Positions 1 through 7,961 are shown, counted from the stretch's first letter. The stretch is 23,806 nt of DNA from Pseudomonadota bacterium (GCA_022567015.1 JADFHR010000011.1:1-23806), one strand, 5' to 3'. A program made the numbers and translations. The notes: a model not told the origin generated them from the sequence alone.

Positions 1-240
1 CAGGCCCCGCCGGTTGAGGGCCAGCCAGGGGATGAACGCACCGAACAGGTCCGGGGCGAAGGCGACCTGGTAGCTCCAGCGCGGATGGGGCCCGATGGGA
101 CGGTCGTGCCAGCGTCCCATGCGGACATCGAAATTCTCTTCGATGGCCGCCCTTAAACGTGCCGCGTTTTCCCTGGTCCCGGCATCGTAATAGACGTGGG
201 CATGAAAGCCGCTGATGGCGGCTGGGGGGTCTTGGGACAT
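1..240 (-). CDS. DOPA 4,5-dioxygenase family protein (partial, C-terminus outside window)
   Basis: The first 80 residues are present; the gene runs off the left edge. Translating back from the ATG at 240 gives FHAHVYYD near residue 12 and HDRPIGPHPRWSYQVAF near residue 45. These are the conserved stretches of the small DOPA-dioxygenase/aromatic ring-cleaving family, in which the HxH and later histidines are thought to hold the active-site metal. Family members are usually about 110-125 residues, so roughly two thirds is visible. It lies 62 bp downstream of the PfkB kinase on the same strand, so the two are probably cotranscribed. The upstream GGGAAAGAGA is a plausible ribosome binding site. 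The bacterial substrate is unknown for most members, so I make no claim beyond the family. Confidence 0.85.
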   Translation of the reverse strand, partial: MSQDPPAAISGFHAHVYYDAGTRENAARLRAAIEENFDVRMGRWHDRPIGPHPRWSYQVAFAPDLFGAFIPWLALNRRGL

Positions 241-302
241 GGTGGGTCTCTTTCCCGGGTGGCTGCCGTGTGTTCGAGGTCCCTTCGCATCGGCCCGCCG
301 GA

Positions 303-1175
303 TCACAGACGGGCCTCCACGTCCGCCTCGGTGCCGGTGAAGGGCCCCGAGCGTTCCAGTTTCAGGGTCGCCAGGGCGGCGGCGAAGCGCCCGGCCCGCT
401 CCGCGTCGTCGCCCTTGAGCCGGCGCGAGACGTACCCGGCCATATAGGTGTCGCCGCAGCCGGTCGCATCGACCAGCCGTCGCGGCGCCACGGCGGCGAT
501 GCGGTGCAGCCGGCCGCCGCTGAGGACCACGGACCCGCCCCTGCCCAGGCTGACGATCACGTCGGCGGGCCCGAATTCGGCCAACCGCCGCGCCGCCCGC
601 TCGGGGGACTCCTCGCCGGTGAGGATGCGCGCTTCGTCCAGGTCCGCCTTGAGGATGTCGACGCCGGCAAGGTCGGTGCCTTTCCCCGGCCAGTCCCGGA
701 GCCGCACCCGGCGGCCGTCCACCTTCCTGAGCAGACCCTGGACATCGAGGGACAACATGGCGCCTTTCGCCGCAAGCCTCCCCAACAGCCCCGCCGCCAG
801 GTCGCCGCTGGTCGACGTGCCGACATGAAAGGCGGCGGCCCGCACGCCCGCCACGTCGCGCTCGGAAAACCCGTCGGCGACGGCCCCCACCTCCTGGCGC
901 CGGACGTCCAGGCTGTCGTCCGGATAGGTGTTCTCGTAGAGGGTGGTCGCGGCGCTGGGCCGGCACAACACGTGGACGCCGGCGCCCCGCAGGCCTTCGA
1001 ACAGGGCGTCCTCGTCGCCGGGCGCCACCCGGGTGACGACCGCCGTCGCATGGCCCAGGCTGCTGAAGGCGATGGCGGAATAATACGCCGTGCCGCCGGG
1101 CATGGACTTCACCGGCCGTCCCTTGATGGCAACGATGTCCCGGGTCACGTGGCCGATGACGCAGACGTCGAACAT
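303..1175 (-). CDS. PfkB-family carbohydrate/nucleoside kinase
   Basis: A 290-residue ribokinase-fold kinase that should phosphorylate a hydroxyl of a sugar-like or nucleoside substrate with ATP. The N-terminal GHVTRD and the following PGGTAYYSAIAFSSLG (about residues 26-41) form PfkB signature 1. DATGCGDTYMAGY near residues 236-248 is signature 2, with the catalytic Asp at about 242 and the anion-hole glycines present, although the usual GAGD reads GCGD. Length is normal for the family. The ATG at 1175 was chosen because family similarity begins there (MFDVCVIGHV). The open frame continues upstream with low-complexity residues, and an in-frame ATG three codons earlier is possible. Substrate cannot be told from sequence. 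It is followed by the DOPA-dioxygenase-like gene and is divergent from the SH3b lipoprotein. Confidence 0.88.
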   Translation of the reverse strand: MFDVCVIGHVTRDIVAIKGRPVKSMPGGTAYYSAIAFSSLGHATAVVTRVAPGDEDALFEGLRGAGVHVLCRPSAATTLYENTYPDDSLDVRRQEVGAVADGFSERDVAGVRAAAFHVGTSTSGDLAAGLLGRLAAKGAMLSLDVQGLLRKVDGRRVRLRDWPGKGTDLAGVDILKADLDEARILTGEESPERAARRLAEFGPADVIVSLGRGGSVVLSGGRLHRIAAVAPRRLVDATGCGDTYMAGYVSRRLKGDDAERAGRFAAALATLKLERSGPFTGTEADVEARL

Positions 1176-1413
1176 GGCCCCCATCCTGTCCGGCGCGGGC
1201 GCCGCGTCAAGGGGGTTGGCGGGCGGCGGCTTTGCGCCCGCGGGGGCGGCCGCTCCGCCCGCGAGCGCGCACCGGACCCCCATGCGTCGGCGCCACGTCC
1301 TTCGGGGACGCCTTTCGCCGATGACCGCCGGCGGCGACGTGTGCTATCGTCGCCGCCATCCAACGAAACCTGTCTCGCGAACACGGGTTCATGCACGGGG
1401 AGGACAGGAAGAC

Positions 1414-2535
1414 ATGACGCGCGTGCATGCGCTGTCGGCGCTTGTGGTCTTCCTGGCGGCGTGCGCGCCCGAGACCGGATTCTTGCAGGCACCCGGCGAA
1501 AGCGCCGCCCCGGCGGCCGCGACGGCCCCGGCGCGGGAGGCGGGCGGCGAAGATGCGCAGCCCTGGGCGTTCCGCATCACCGGTCTCGTATGGCAGGCCG
1601 GCCGTCTGCGCGCCGGGCCCGGCGCGGACCATGCCGCCGTCGGCACGGTCGACGCCAACACACCGGTGACGGTGCTGGCGACGCGCAACACCTGGTACCG
1701 GGTGAGACTGGATCGCACCGGCGGTCCCGCCGAGGGATGGATTCGTTTTGACCGGGTCGCCGTCGGCTCCCCGGTCGGGGGCGGGCCGGCGCTGGCGTTC
1801 AGCGCGGTCATCGTCAAGACGGTCAATCTGCGCGCCGGGCCGTCCACGTCCAGCGCCGTCGCCGCCCGCCTGCCGGGGCGGACTGCGGTGACCATCCTCG
1901 GGCGCCGGGAGAACTGGTACCGGGTTTCGGCCGCCCGCGATGGCGTGACCATGGGCGGCTGGGTGCGCGCCGATTTCGCCGCCGTCGACGTCGCCACGGC
2001 GCGCGCCGCGCCCCCAACGGCGCCGACGGCCGGCCACGTGGTGGAGAATGCGCCACGCCAAATCCCGGCGACGGCCCGATCGCGAGGCGCCGAAACGAAC
2101 CCGCTGAGTCAATTCCTTGCCGAGTTGGGCGCCCGGGATGCGCCCCGGCCCGCCGCAAATATCGCCCTTCCGGGCGGCGGCCTCGGGTCCCTGGCGCCGG
2201 CCGGCGGGACCGCGGGCACACCGGCCGGCGGGTGCGGCGGGGACATCGGCGGCACTTGGGAGAGCGCCAGCGGCCGGACGACCCTGGACCTGGACGCCGC
2301 CAGCGAAACCGGGGCGCTGAAATCCCGCCAGGGGCGGTACCGCGCCGTCACGCCGTTCACCTGGTCGGCGACCGCCGACTCGATCACCGTCACCTACACC
2401 GGCCCGACCCGGTTCTACAAGACCGGCACGGGCAAGAAGGTGGACTTCGAGAAAGACTCGAAAGGCGGCACCGAGCACTGCGCCTTCACCGGAAACACGC
2501 TGACCGTGGGCGGCGTGGCCTACCGGCGGCAATAG
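1414..2535 (+). CDS. Lipoprotein with two bacterial SH3 (SH3b) domains
   Basis: A 373-residue envelope protein. The N-terminus is a short lipoprotein signal with the lipobox LAAC, lipidated Cys at residue 17, followed by an Ala/Pro-rich linker. Two SH3b-type repeats follow at about residues 55-116 and 132-193; each has the LRAGP motif and a WYRV then GW(I/V)R ending. Such domains usually bind peptidoglycan or peptides. After a second low-complexity linker, residues from about 240 to the end look like a small beta-rich domain with a GTWES start that I cannot name. The start has a good upstream GGGGAGGACAGGA. A longer in-frame extension is rejected because the lipoprotein signal begins exactly at this ATG. 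The coding region is followed directly by the decamer repeat element. Confidence 0.85.
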   Translation: MTRVHALSALVVFLAACAPETGFLQAPGESAAPAAATAPAREAGGEDAQPWAFRITGLVWQAGRLRAGPGADHAAVGTVDANTPVTVLATRNTWYRVRLDRTGGPAEGWIRFDRVAVGSPVGGGPALAFSAVIVKTVNLRAGPSTSSAVAARLPGRTAVTILGRRENWYRVSAARDGVTMGGWVRADFAAVDVATARAAPPTAPTAGHVVENAPRQIPATARSRGAETNPLSQFLAELGARDAPRPAANIALPGGGLGSLAPAGGTAGTPAGGCGGDIGGTWESASGRTTLDLDAASETGALKSRQGRYRAVTPFTWSATADSITVTYTGPTRFYKTGTGKKVDFEKDSKGGTEHCAFTGNTLTVGGVAYRRQ

Positions 2536-2548
2536 GCCGCGGAGCGGC

Positions 2549-2732
2549 GTTTATCCGTGTTCATCCGTGTCGAATGATCACGCGCGCCGAGGGCGGGAGA
2601 TCGTCGGCGTGGAACCCTGAACGGCGGAAATCGAACACGGATGGACACGGATGAATATTCGTCCCGGCGAGCGCTCGGGAAGGCTTGGCGAAGGGATCGT
2701 CCGAGCCGGCTTTCGGGGTGTGGAATGATACC
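2549..2732. repeat. Decamer inverted-repeat element, copy 1
   Basis: A noncoding element of about 184 bp. It opens with two decamers, TTATCCGTGT and TCATCCGTGT (2551-2570). After a 64-base spacer it carries the same decamer inverted, ACACGGATGG and ACACGGATGA (2635-2654), so the transcript could fold back. The remaining 75 bases or so are also shared with copy 2. No open frame here looks coding. Confidence 0.8.
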
Positions 2733-2783
2733 AAAGCGCGAATATCGCCGCGTGCTTTTGTGATCCGCAGACCCCGGACCGTT

Positions 2784-2988
2784 GTTTATCCGTGTCCATC
2801 CGTGTCGAATGATGACGCGCGCCGAGGGCGGGAGATCGTCGGCGTGGAACCCTGAACGGTGGAAATCGGACACGGATGAACACGGATGAATACGGATGAA
2901 TACGGATGAATATTCGTCCCGGCGAACCCACGGGAGGGCTTGCCGAAGGGATCGTCCGAGCCGGCTTTCGGGGTGCGGAATGAATACC
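2784..2988. repeat. Decamer inverted-repeat element, copy 2
   Basis: A second copy in the same orientation, 235 bp after the first. It begins TTATCCGTGT CCATCCGTGT (2786-2805) and has four rather than two inverted decamers (2870-2909: two ACACGGATGA, two ATACGGATGA). The spacer and right flank match copy 1 except for scattered substitutions and a small divergent patch. The 51 bp between the copies are unique. The whole gene-free stretch 2536-2999 is accounted for by these two copies and the short unique segment. Confidence 0.8.
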
Positions 2989-3005
2989 GTAATACTGTAT
3001 TACGG
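2987..3005 (-). terminator. Palindrome overlapping a stop codon; possible terminator hairpin
   Basis: CCGTAATAC and GTATTACGG form 9-bp arms around one central base. The stop codon of the small membrane protein (3000-3002) lies inside it. There is no clear T-run after it on the minus strand, so a terminator role is only a suggestion; it also abuts the end of repeat copy 2. Confidence 0.4.
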
Positions 3006-3215
3006 GTGTTTCCCATGCTCTGTACAATTCATTTCGGCATCGAACAACAGGCGGCAGCGGTAGATGTCCTTGGTCGCCGGATAGATGACGAAGAACCCGC
3101 CCCCGCCGTCGGAGACGTAGACGGTCTCCGGGGCGCTGGGCGAGTCTATGACGGTGGCGGTTATGGCCGCGGCGATCAGCGCCCCGGCGATGATGATCGC
3201 CCGTGATGTTCCCAT
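3000..3215 (-). CDS. Small hypothetical membrane-anchored or exported protein
   Basis: A 71-residue product starting MGTSRAIIIAGALIAAAITATV, a single hydrophobic segment of about 17 residues that could be an uncleaved signal anchor. A glycine-rich turn (SDGGGG) and a hydrophilic tail with two cysteines (IYRCRLLF and MNCTEHG) follow. I do not recognise the family. The ATG at 3215 has an upstream GAGAAGGG at suitable distance; the reading frame extends 20 codons further upstream but without the membrane-segment logic. It lies 149 bp downstream of the BON lipoprotein on the same strand. Coding status is likely but not certain: the tail is acceptable coding sequence and ends at the palindrome. 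Confidence 0.55.
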   Translation of the reverse strand: MGTSRAIIIAGALIAAAITATVIDSPSAPETVYVSDGGGGFFVIYPATKDIYRCRLLFDAEMNCTEHGKHP

Positions 3216-3364
3216 GGCACTGCCCTTCTCACTCGCGGCGGAAGGCGCCGGACGGAGCCCCGGCGGCGGGGCCATGGGCCGATGATCCGCCGGTGCGGAA
3301 GACCATTACGCGGGTTCGGGCCGGGCGCCGCGCCTGACGCCGCCCGGCCCGGGTGCGACCGCCT

Positions 3365-3973
3365 TCATGCCGCACCCTTCACGCGCACGTGGCTGATGAC
3401 CTGGCGCACGTAGGCGATGGTGCGGCTGTGGGCGATGACCCGGTCGAGCTCGCCCTGGTTCTGGGCGATGCCGATCAGGTATACGATTCCGTTGACCGTC
3501 TCGATCGCGTAATTGATCGCCAACACCTTGTTGTCCAGGGTCAGCTTGCTCTTCAACTGGGTGGTGATCCAGGAATCGCGGGCGAGGTCGACGAGACCGC
3601 TGTCCGACGTGACCTGGATCTCGTTGATCACTTCCCTGACGCCGACGACCTTCCACGCCAGGCGCACGGCATCGGCGCGCATCTCAGGGTCCTCGACCAC
3701 GCCGGTCAGCAGGATGCGGCCCTCATAGGCCTCGACCCCCAGTTTGAGCGTAAGCGTCTCGTCCTGTTGCAGCCACAGCTTGACGATCTGGGCCTCGAGG
3801 TTGAGGTCGATGGCCGCGGCCTCGATGCCGCGCTCCTGATACGCCGCGACCCCCGCGGTCGCCCCGACACCGACGGCGACGCCGACGCAGCCGCCAAGCA
3901 AGAGGGCGATCAAGGGAACGAACAGAGTGGCGGGATGAGGCGAAGGACACGTTCGAATCATTCGGCGAATCAT
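3365..3973 (-). CDS. BON-domain outer-membrane lipoprotein
   Basis: A 202-residue lipoprotein. The signal peptide ends in the lipobox LLGGC (Cys 29). A Gly/Ala/Val-rich stretch follows, then two BON (OsmY/nodulation) domains at about residues 55-122 and 133-200; both show the GRILLTG or GIVYLIG beta-strand and the VREVINEI or VRQVISHV ending typical of BON repeats. The architecture matches DolP/YraP-type lipoproteins, which bind anionic phospholipid and support envelope integrity. The start at 3973 has AGGACCA upstream; an alternative ATG four codons later gives the same mature protein. The gene appears to stand alone, with a GC-rich repeat in the gap upstream. Confidence 0.85.
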   Translation of the reverse strand: MIRRMIRTCPSPHPATLFVPLIALLLGGCVGVAVGVGATAGVAAYQERGIEAAAIDLNLEAQIVKLWLQQDETLTLKLGVEAYEGRILLTGVVEDPEMRADAVRLAWKVVGVREVINEIQVTSDSGLVDLARDSWITTQLKSKLTLDNKVLAINYAIETVNGIVYLIGIAQNQGELDRVIAHSRTIAYVRQVISHVRVKGAA

Positions 3974-4119
3974 CTGGCGTGGTCCTGTTCCGCGGCCCGA
4001 TCGCGACGTCACGGCCGGCATTCTAGATGGTCCGGCGCCGGGCCGGAAGGACTTGTTGGCGTTGGAGGTGGACGGGGCCGGGCGGGAACGGTCGCGCCCT
4101 CGACTTACGCCCCGGGGGT

Positions 4120-4164
4120 CGCGGGGGCGCCCCCCGCATACGGTGTCGGGGAGACACCCCCCGG
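4120..4164 (-). repeat. GC-rich double-hairpin repeat, single inverted copy
   Basis: Read on the minus strand this has the same layout as the three units at 20631-20790: a G6-TGT-C-rich hairpin, ACACCGTAT, then a GCGGGGG/CCCCCGC hairpin. It sits in the 255-bp gap between the fatty acid hydroxylase gene and the BON lipoprotein gene. No other gene or site is evident in that gap. Confidence 0.75.
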
Positions 4165-4228
4165 CGGCGGCGGCCCGCAGCCGCGGGCTTCCCGGGTCAA
4201 AACGACCGGGTCGTCCTGCCTTTCGCTA

Positions 4229-4999
4229 TTACTCGGCGAGCACCGGAACCGCCGCCAGCGCCTCCGGCGGGACCGGCGTTCCGCGCAGGCCCTTCTTGGT
4301 GTAGCGGGTGCTGTATCCGTTGAACAGGTGCCCGAGCAACCCGCGGTCGAGGTCCGACGTGCCGAACAGCCAGTCGGCGATGGGGAAGGTCAGGTTCATG
4401 TTCGTTTCCATCATGATCTTCGTGTTGTGATGGGCAAAATGATGGCGCCGCAGCGTATTCACGAACGGGCAGTTCCTGACGAACCCGTTCTCGTCCACAT
4501 GGCAGCAGAAGTGCATGAACTCGTAGACCAGGTACATGCCCGTGGTCGTGCAGATCACCAGCCAGCCGACATTCGGCGTGACCACGAGGCCGATGATCAG
4601 CGCCGGCGGTAGCGACATCATGATGAAGGTTACCAGGGCGAAGGGCGGGAACACGGTGACCCGCCAGTCCTTGTGATCGCGGAACCGCATCTCCGTGTCG
4701 GTGAAGAACTGGTGGTGGTTCAGGGTGTGCCGGTCGTATATGGCCCGCAGCCCAGGCACGTTGATCGGGCGATGCATGACGTAACGATGCAAGGCCCACT
4801 CGAACATATTGCACACCAGAAATACGACCGGGATTGTCCCCCATTCCCACCACAGCACGTCATGTACGTGCGGGACGTAGTAGTAAAACGCCGCCGCCCC
4901 CATGGCGTAGATCACCAGGACGTGAAAATACCCGTTGTACCAACCGACAATCCGCGAGCGGTATTCCTTGCGGAACCCTGCCTGTCGCGCACTCAACAT
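4229..4999 (-). CDS. Fatty acid hydroxylase/sterol desaturase superfamily membrane protein
   Basis: A 256-residue integral membrane di-iron oxygenase. Histidine clusters are HRYVMH (71-76), HTLNHH (91-96), HFCCH (163-167) and HHFAHH (186-191), which match the HxxxH, HxxHH and HxxHH boxes of the superfamily. Hydrophobic spans lie at about 24-41, 56-70, 117-140 and 143-162. Such enzymes hydroxylate or desaturate an acyl chain, sterol or other lipid at the membrane using O2. AGGAGG eight bases before the ATG fixes the start. It lies 38 bp downstream of the PhyH-family dioxygenase, so the two almost certainly form an operon. The substrate is unknown. Confidence 0.88.
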   Translation of the reverse strand: MLSARQAGFRKEYRSRIVGWYNGYFHVLVIYAMGAAAFYYYVPHVHDVLWWEWGTIPVVFLVCNMFEWALHRYVMHRPINVPGLRAIYDRHTLNHHQFFTDTEMRFRDHKDWRVTVFPPFALVTFIMMSLPPALIIGLVVTPNVGWLVICTTTGMYLVYEFMHFCCHVDENGFVRNCPFVNTLRRHHFAHHNTKIMMETNMNLTFPIADWLFGTSDLDRGLLGHLFNGYSTRYTKKGLRGTPVPPEALAAVPVLAE

Positions 5000-5037
5000 C
5001 GTTCAGTCCTCCTGTACTTCGGCGGCGCCGGCGGCGG

Positions 5038-5937
5038 TCATGCCGACGATTCCCACTTCTCCTCCTGCTGCAAGGCGAAGATCGAGGTATAGCCGCCGGA
5101 CCAGTCCGGGGGAACGAGGCACGGCCGCGGGTCGTGGTCGGCCCAGCGCACCGGCTTACCGCGCACGATCTCCTGGTCGTATTTGGAACGGAGCGGGTTC
5201 GCCGTGTACGGGAAGGCGTCCGCCGCGGCATAGACGTTCAGCAACAGGGGCCGGCCCTCGTCCGAGCTGTTGGGCCGCGAGCCGTGGATGGTCCGGCAGT
5301 TGTGAATCGTGACCGAGCCCGGCGGGCCATCGAGATACACCACCTTCGACACGTCGAGCCCGGCGGCGTCTTCGTCCGACAGACACCCGATCCACTCGCC
5401 CTTGTCGTTGTACTGGTCGTAGAGCGGCCCGTTATGGCTCCCCTTGATGACGCCCAATGGGCCCTGCTCCATGGTGCAGTCGTACAGATAGGTGCCAAGG
5501 GTGCACGGGCTGTAATTGGTGTGCGGCCAGAATCCAATGTCCTGATGCCACTTCACTTCCTCGCCGACGCGGGCCCATTTGAAATTCAGCTTCGAGTGAT
5601 GGAACTTGACGTTGGGACCGACCAGGTCGGCGACGATGTCCGGGAGAACGGAGCGGGACGCGAACTCCCAGTACGTGGGATGGTGATCGTTCGGGCTGGA
5701 GAGCCGCCTGAGCCGCGGCGTCTCGGCACTGTGCCCGTCCTCGAGGTCCCACACCGCGTCCGATCGCGTTACCTGGCGACTGTCGTCGACCATCTGGTTG
5801 GTGACCGCGCGGAGCCGCTCGAGCCATTCGTCGGAGACGACCTTTTCGAGCAGCAGATAGCCGTCCTCGAAATAGGATTCCCGCTGCTTTTCCGTGAGAA
5901 CCTTGGGCCGGATAGACAGGACTTGGTCAGGGGTCAT
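5038..5937 (-). CDS. Phytanoyl-CoA dioxygenase (PhyH) family Fe(II)/2-oxoglutarate oxygenase
   Basis: A 299-residue soluble oxygenase of the PhyH/EctD-like family. The iron-binding triad is visible as WHQD (His131, Asp133) and the distal His in IHGSRPN (His218). Arg229 in GRPLL is placed to bind 2-oxoglutarate. The N-terminal LTEKQRESYFEDGYLLLEKVVS is the usual opening helix and strand of the family. The start has CAGGAGGAAA immediately upstream. It is first in an operon with the membrane hydroxylase and lies 138 bp downstream of dctM, with a strong palindrome in the gap. Family members hydroxylate acyl-CoAs, ectoine, phosphonates and secondary metabolites; nothing here fixes the substrate. 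Confidence 0.9.
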   Translation of the reverse strand: MTPDQVLSIRPKVLTEKQRESYFEDGYLLLEKVVSDEWLERLRAVTNQMVDDSRQVTRSDAVWDLEDGHSAETPRLRRLSSPNDHHPTYWEFASRSVLPDIVADLVGPNVKFHHSKLNFKWARVGEEVKWHQDIGFWPHTNYSPCTLGTYLYDCTMEQGPLGVIKGSHNGPLYDQYNDKGEWIGCLSDEDAAGLDVSKVVYLDGPPGSVTIHNCRTIHGSRPNSSDEGRPLLLNVYAAADAFPYTANPLRSKYDQEIVRGKPVRWADHDPRPCLVPPDWSGGYTSIFALQQEEKWESSA

Positions 5938-6011
5938 GGCAATTTCCTCCTGCCAGACGATTACCGCGGCACGGTCTTCCCGGCCCCGCGACCGGGCCCC
6001 TGATCGTACTC

Positions 6012-6046
6012 CCCATTCTGATATATTACCAATACATCAGAATGGG
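6012..6046 (-). promoter_or_regulatory. Near-perfect palindrome, candidate operator upstream of the PhyH operon
   Basis: The arms CCCATTCTGATATATT and AATACATCAGAATGGG are separated by ACC and match at 15 of 16 positions. On the minus strand a TTGACG (6058-6053) lies just upstream, so the palindrome covers where a -10 box would fall. There is no T-run, which argues against a simple terminator. This is the layout of a repressor operator; the GntR regulator at 10365-11075 is a candidate binder. Confidence 0.6.
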
Positions 6047-6075
6047 CCCCGCCGTCAATATCCGCCATGCCGATG

Positions 6076-7398
6076 CTACCTGAACCCGAGGACCTGGGCC
6101 GGCAACCACAAAACCAACGGCGGATACGCGGCGACGCTCACCAGGGTGATGATCTGCAGCACGACGAACGGAATAACCCCCCTGAACATGTGGGACAGGG
6201 TGATCTCCGGCGGGCTGATGCCTCTCAGGTAAAAGATCGCCGGCGCCATCGGCGGCGTGAGATAGCTGGTCTGGATGACGATCAGGAACAGGATGCAGAA
6301 CCAAACGGGGTCGAATCCGAAACCGGTGACCAACGGGATGAACACCGGGATGAAGATCAACAGCACGGAGATCCAATCCAGGAAGAACCCGGCGATGAAG
6401 GCGACCGCCAGAAACAGCAGCACCATCACCCAGGGGCTAAGCTGTGTGGACTGGACCAATTCGTTGGCCAGGGCGACGCCTCCGGCGGCCACGAAGACAC
6501 CCGCGAACATGCTGCCGCCAAGCAGGATCACCATGATCATGCAGGTGATCTTCAGTGTCCTGATCAGCGCCTCTTGCAGTACGCCAAGGGTGAAGGACCG
6601 GTAGATGAGGGTCAGCAGGACCGAGCCCAACGCGCCAATCCCCGCGGCTTCGGTCGGCGCCGCCCAGCCGAGCACGATCGAGCCGAGCACGGCGAATATC
6701 ATCGCCAGGGGCGGCACCAGGGCAACCACGGTGATCCGCACCTTTTGCACGAACCGCGGCTCGTCGGCCTGGCGCGGCAGGCGCGGCGCCACCTTGGGGT
6801 CGATGGTGCATCGTACAAGGATGTAAACAAGGTACAGCGCGGCCATGAGCAGGCCGGGAAAGAACATGCCGACGAAGAGATCGCCCACCGAGACATCCGC
6901 CACCGGTCCCATGACGACGACGACGACGGACGGCGGGATGATGGTCCCCAGGGAACCGCCGGCGCAGATGGTCCCCGAGATCAGGCCCTTGTCATAGCCG
7001 TATTTCATCATCACCGGGATGGCGAGGAGGCCGACAACGGTCTCCGTGGCGCCGATCACGCCGGTCGACGCGGCGAAGATGACGCACATGATGATCGTGC
7101 CGAGGGCCAGGCCCCCCGGCAGGCGCCGGGTCCACAGATGAACGGCCTCGAACAGCTGCTCGGCGATCCCGGAGCGTTCCATCATGGCCCCCATGAAAAC
7201 GAACAACGGCACCGCCGCCAGGACAAAATTCGAGGCAACGTCGTTGACCTTCTGGACCATCTGGAAGATGACGGCGTCGCCGAAGACTATGAGCCCGAAA
7301 AAGAACGCCACGCCCATCATCGAGAAGGCGACCGGGAAACCCAGAAACAGGGCGATCAGGAGCGCCGGGAACATGAGCAGCGACAGGTAGTCGCTCAC
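6076..7398 (-). CDS. dctM: TRAP transporter large permease, DctM subunit
   Basis: A 440-residue polytopic inner-membrane protein, about 12-13 hydrophobic spans, that carries solute with sodium in TRAP uptake systems. Family landmarks include FPVAFSMMG near the N-terminus, ASTGVIGATET, GGSLGTIIPPS and TSYLTPPMAP near the C-terminus. The start is a GTG at 7398 that overlaps the dctQ stop in GTGA, indicating translational coupling. A longer in-frame extension into dctQ has no membrane-protein character and is rejected. It is the last gene of a dctP-dctQ-dctM set. The PhyH operon follows 138 bp later on the same strand and might be partly read through from here. Confidence 0.95.
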   Translation of the reverse strand: MSDYLSLLMFPALLIALFLGFPVAFSMMGVAFFFGLIVFGDAVIFQMVQKVNDVASNFVLAAVPLFVFMGAMMERSGIAEQLFEAVHLWTRRLPGGLALGTIIMCVIFAASTGVIGATETVVGLLAIPVMMKYGYDKGLISGTICAGGSLGTIIPPSVVVVVMGPVADVSVGDLFVGMFFPGLLMAALYLVYILVRCTIDPKVAPRLPRQADEPRFVQKVRITVVALVPPLAMIFAVLGSIVLGWAAPTEAAGIGALGSVLLTLIYRSFTLGVLQEALIRTLKITCMIMVILLGGSMFAGVFVAAGGVALANELVQSTQLSPWVMVLLFLAVAFIAGFFLDWISVLLIFIPVFIPLVTGFGFDPVWFCILFLIVIQTSYLTPPMAPAIFYLRGISPPEITLSHMFRGVIPFVVLQIITLVSVAAYPPLVLWLPAQVLGFR

Positions 7399-7913
7399 CG
7401 CTCCGCCCCGTGCTCGTCGCCGCCGCGCAGCACACGGATAGCCTTGATCAGTTCGGCCGTTCCCTGCAACGCCAGCAGCGCGATTCCGGTGAAGAAGATC
7501 ATGCGGAACGGCCAGATGATCGGGTTCCACGCCGATTCGCCCGAGGTCTCGCCGGAAAGCATGGCGTCATAGGCGTAGATCCACAGCTCCCAGCTCAACC
7601 ACCACGCCATCGGCAGGAACAGGAACAGGTATCCAATGGTGTCGATCAGCGCCCGGGTCCTGGGTGCGAACCGTTCGTAGACGATGTCGATCCGGATATG
7701 ACCGCGCTCACGCAGGGTGAACGCGGCGCCGAGGAGAAAATTGGTGCCCATGGCCATGTAGGCGAGCTCGTAGGCCCAGATCGTCGGCGCATTGAAAACG
7801 TAGCGGGAAACGACCTCGTAAACGGTCGCCAGGACCAGGGGCACGATGACGGCTGCCCCGAGCAGGCCGAAGCCGCCCGAAATGCGCTCTATGAAGCGGA
7901 CGACGACCAGCAT
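7395..7913 (-). CDS. dctQ: TRAP transporter small permease, DctQ subunit
   Basis: A 172-residue protein with four hydrophobic spans (about 15-35, 50-68, 88-112 and 132-155) and the DctQ landmark LRERGHIRIDIVYE between spans two and three. It pairs with DctM in the membrane to form the transporter. The size is normal. No strong Shine-Dalgarno precedes the ATG (only AAGAGACA). A stable hairpin lies between dctP and this gene. Expression is therefore probably lower than that of the binding protein, as is usual for TRAP systems. Confidence 0.93.
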   Translation of the reverse strand: MLVVVRFIERISGGFGLLGAAVIVPLVLATVYEVVSRYVFNAPTIWAYELAYMAMGTNFLLGAAFTLRERGHIRIDIVYERFAPRTRALIDTIGYLFLFLPMAWWLSWELWIYAYDAMLSGETSGESAWNPIIWPFRMIFFTGIALLALQGTAELIKAIRVLRGGDEHGAER

Positions 7914-7961
7914 TGTCTCTTGCGGGGTCTCTTGCGGGCTGTGGGTGTCAGCGACAGGCGA

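Noticed and set aside
270..1751. Long open frame on the + strand opposite the PfkB kinase
   Set aside because: It has Arg/Pro/His-rich composition, no family features, and it is antisense to a clear kinase; long frames on the opposite strand are common at this GC content.
2549..2988. CRISPR array or IS remnant
   Set aside because: Only two copies, no regular spacers, inverted units within each copy, no transposase fragment.
6067..7572. 501-codon open frame on the + strand opposite dctM
   Set aside because: It is extremely charged (Asp/His/Gln/Arg) as expected from the complement of a hydrophobic membrane protein; dctM is certain.
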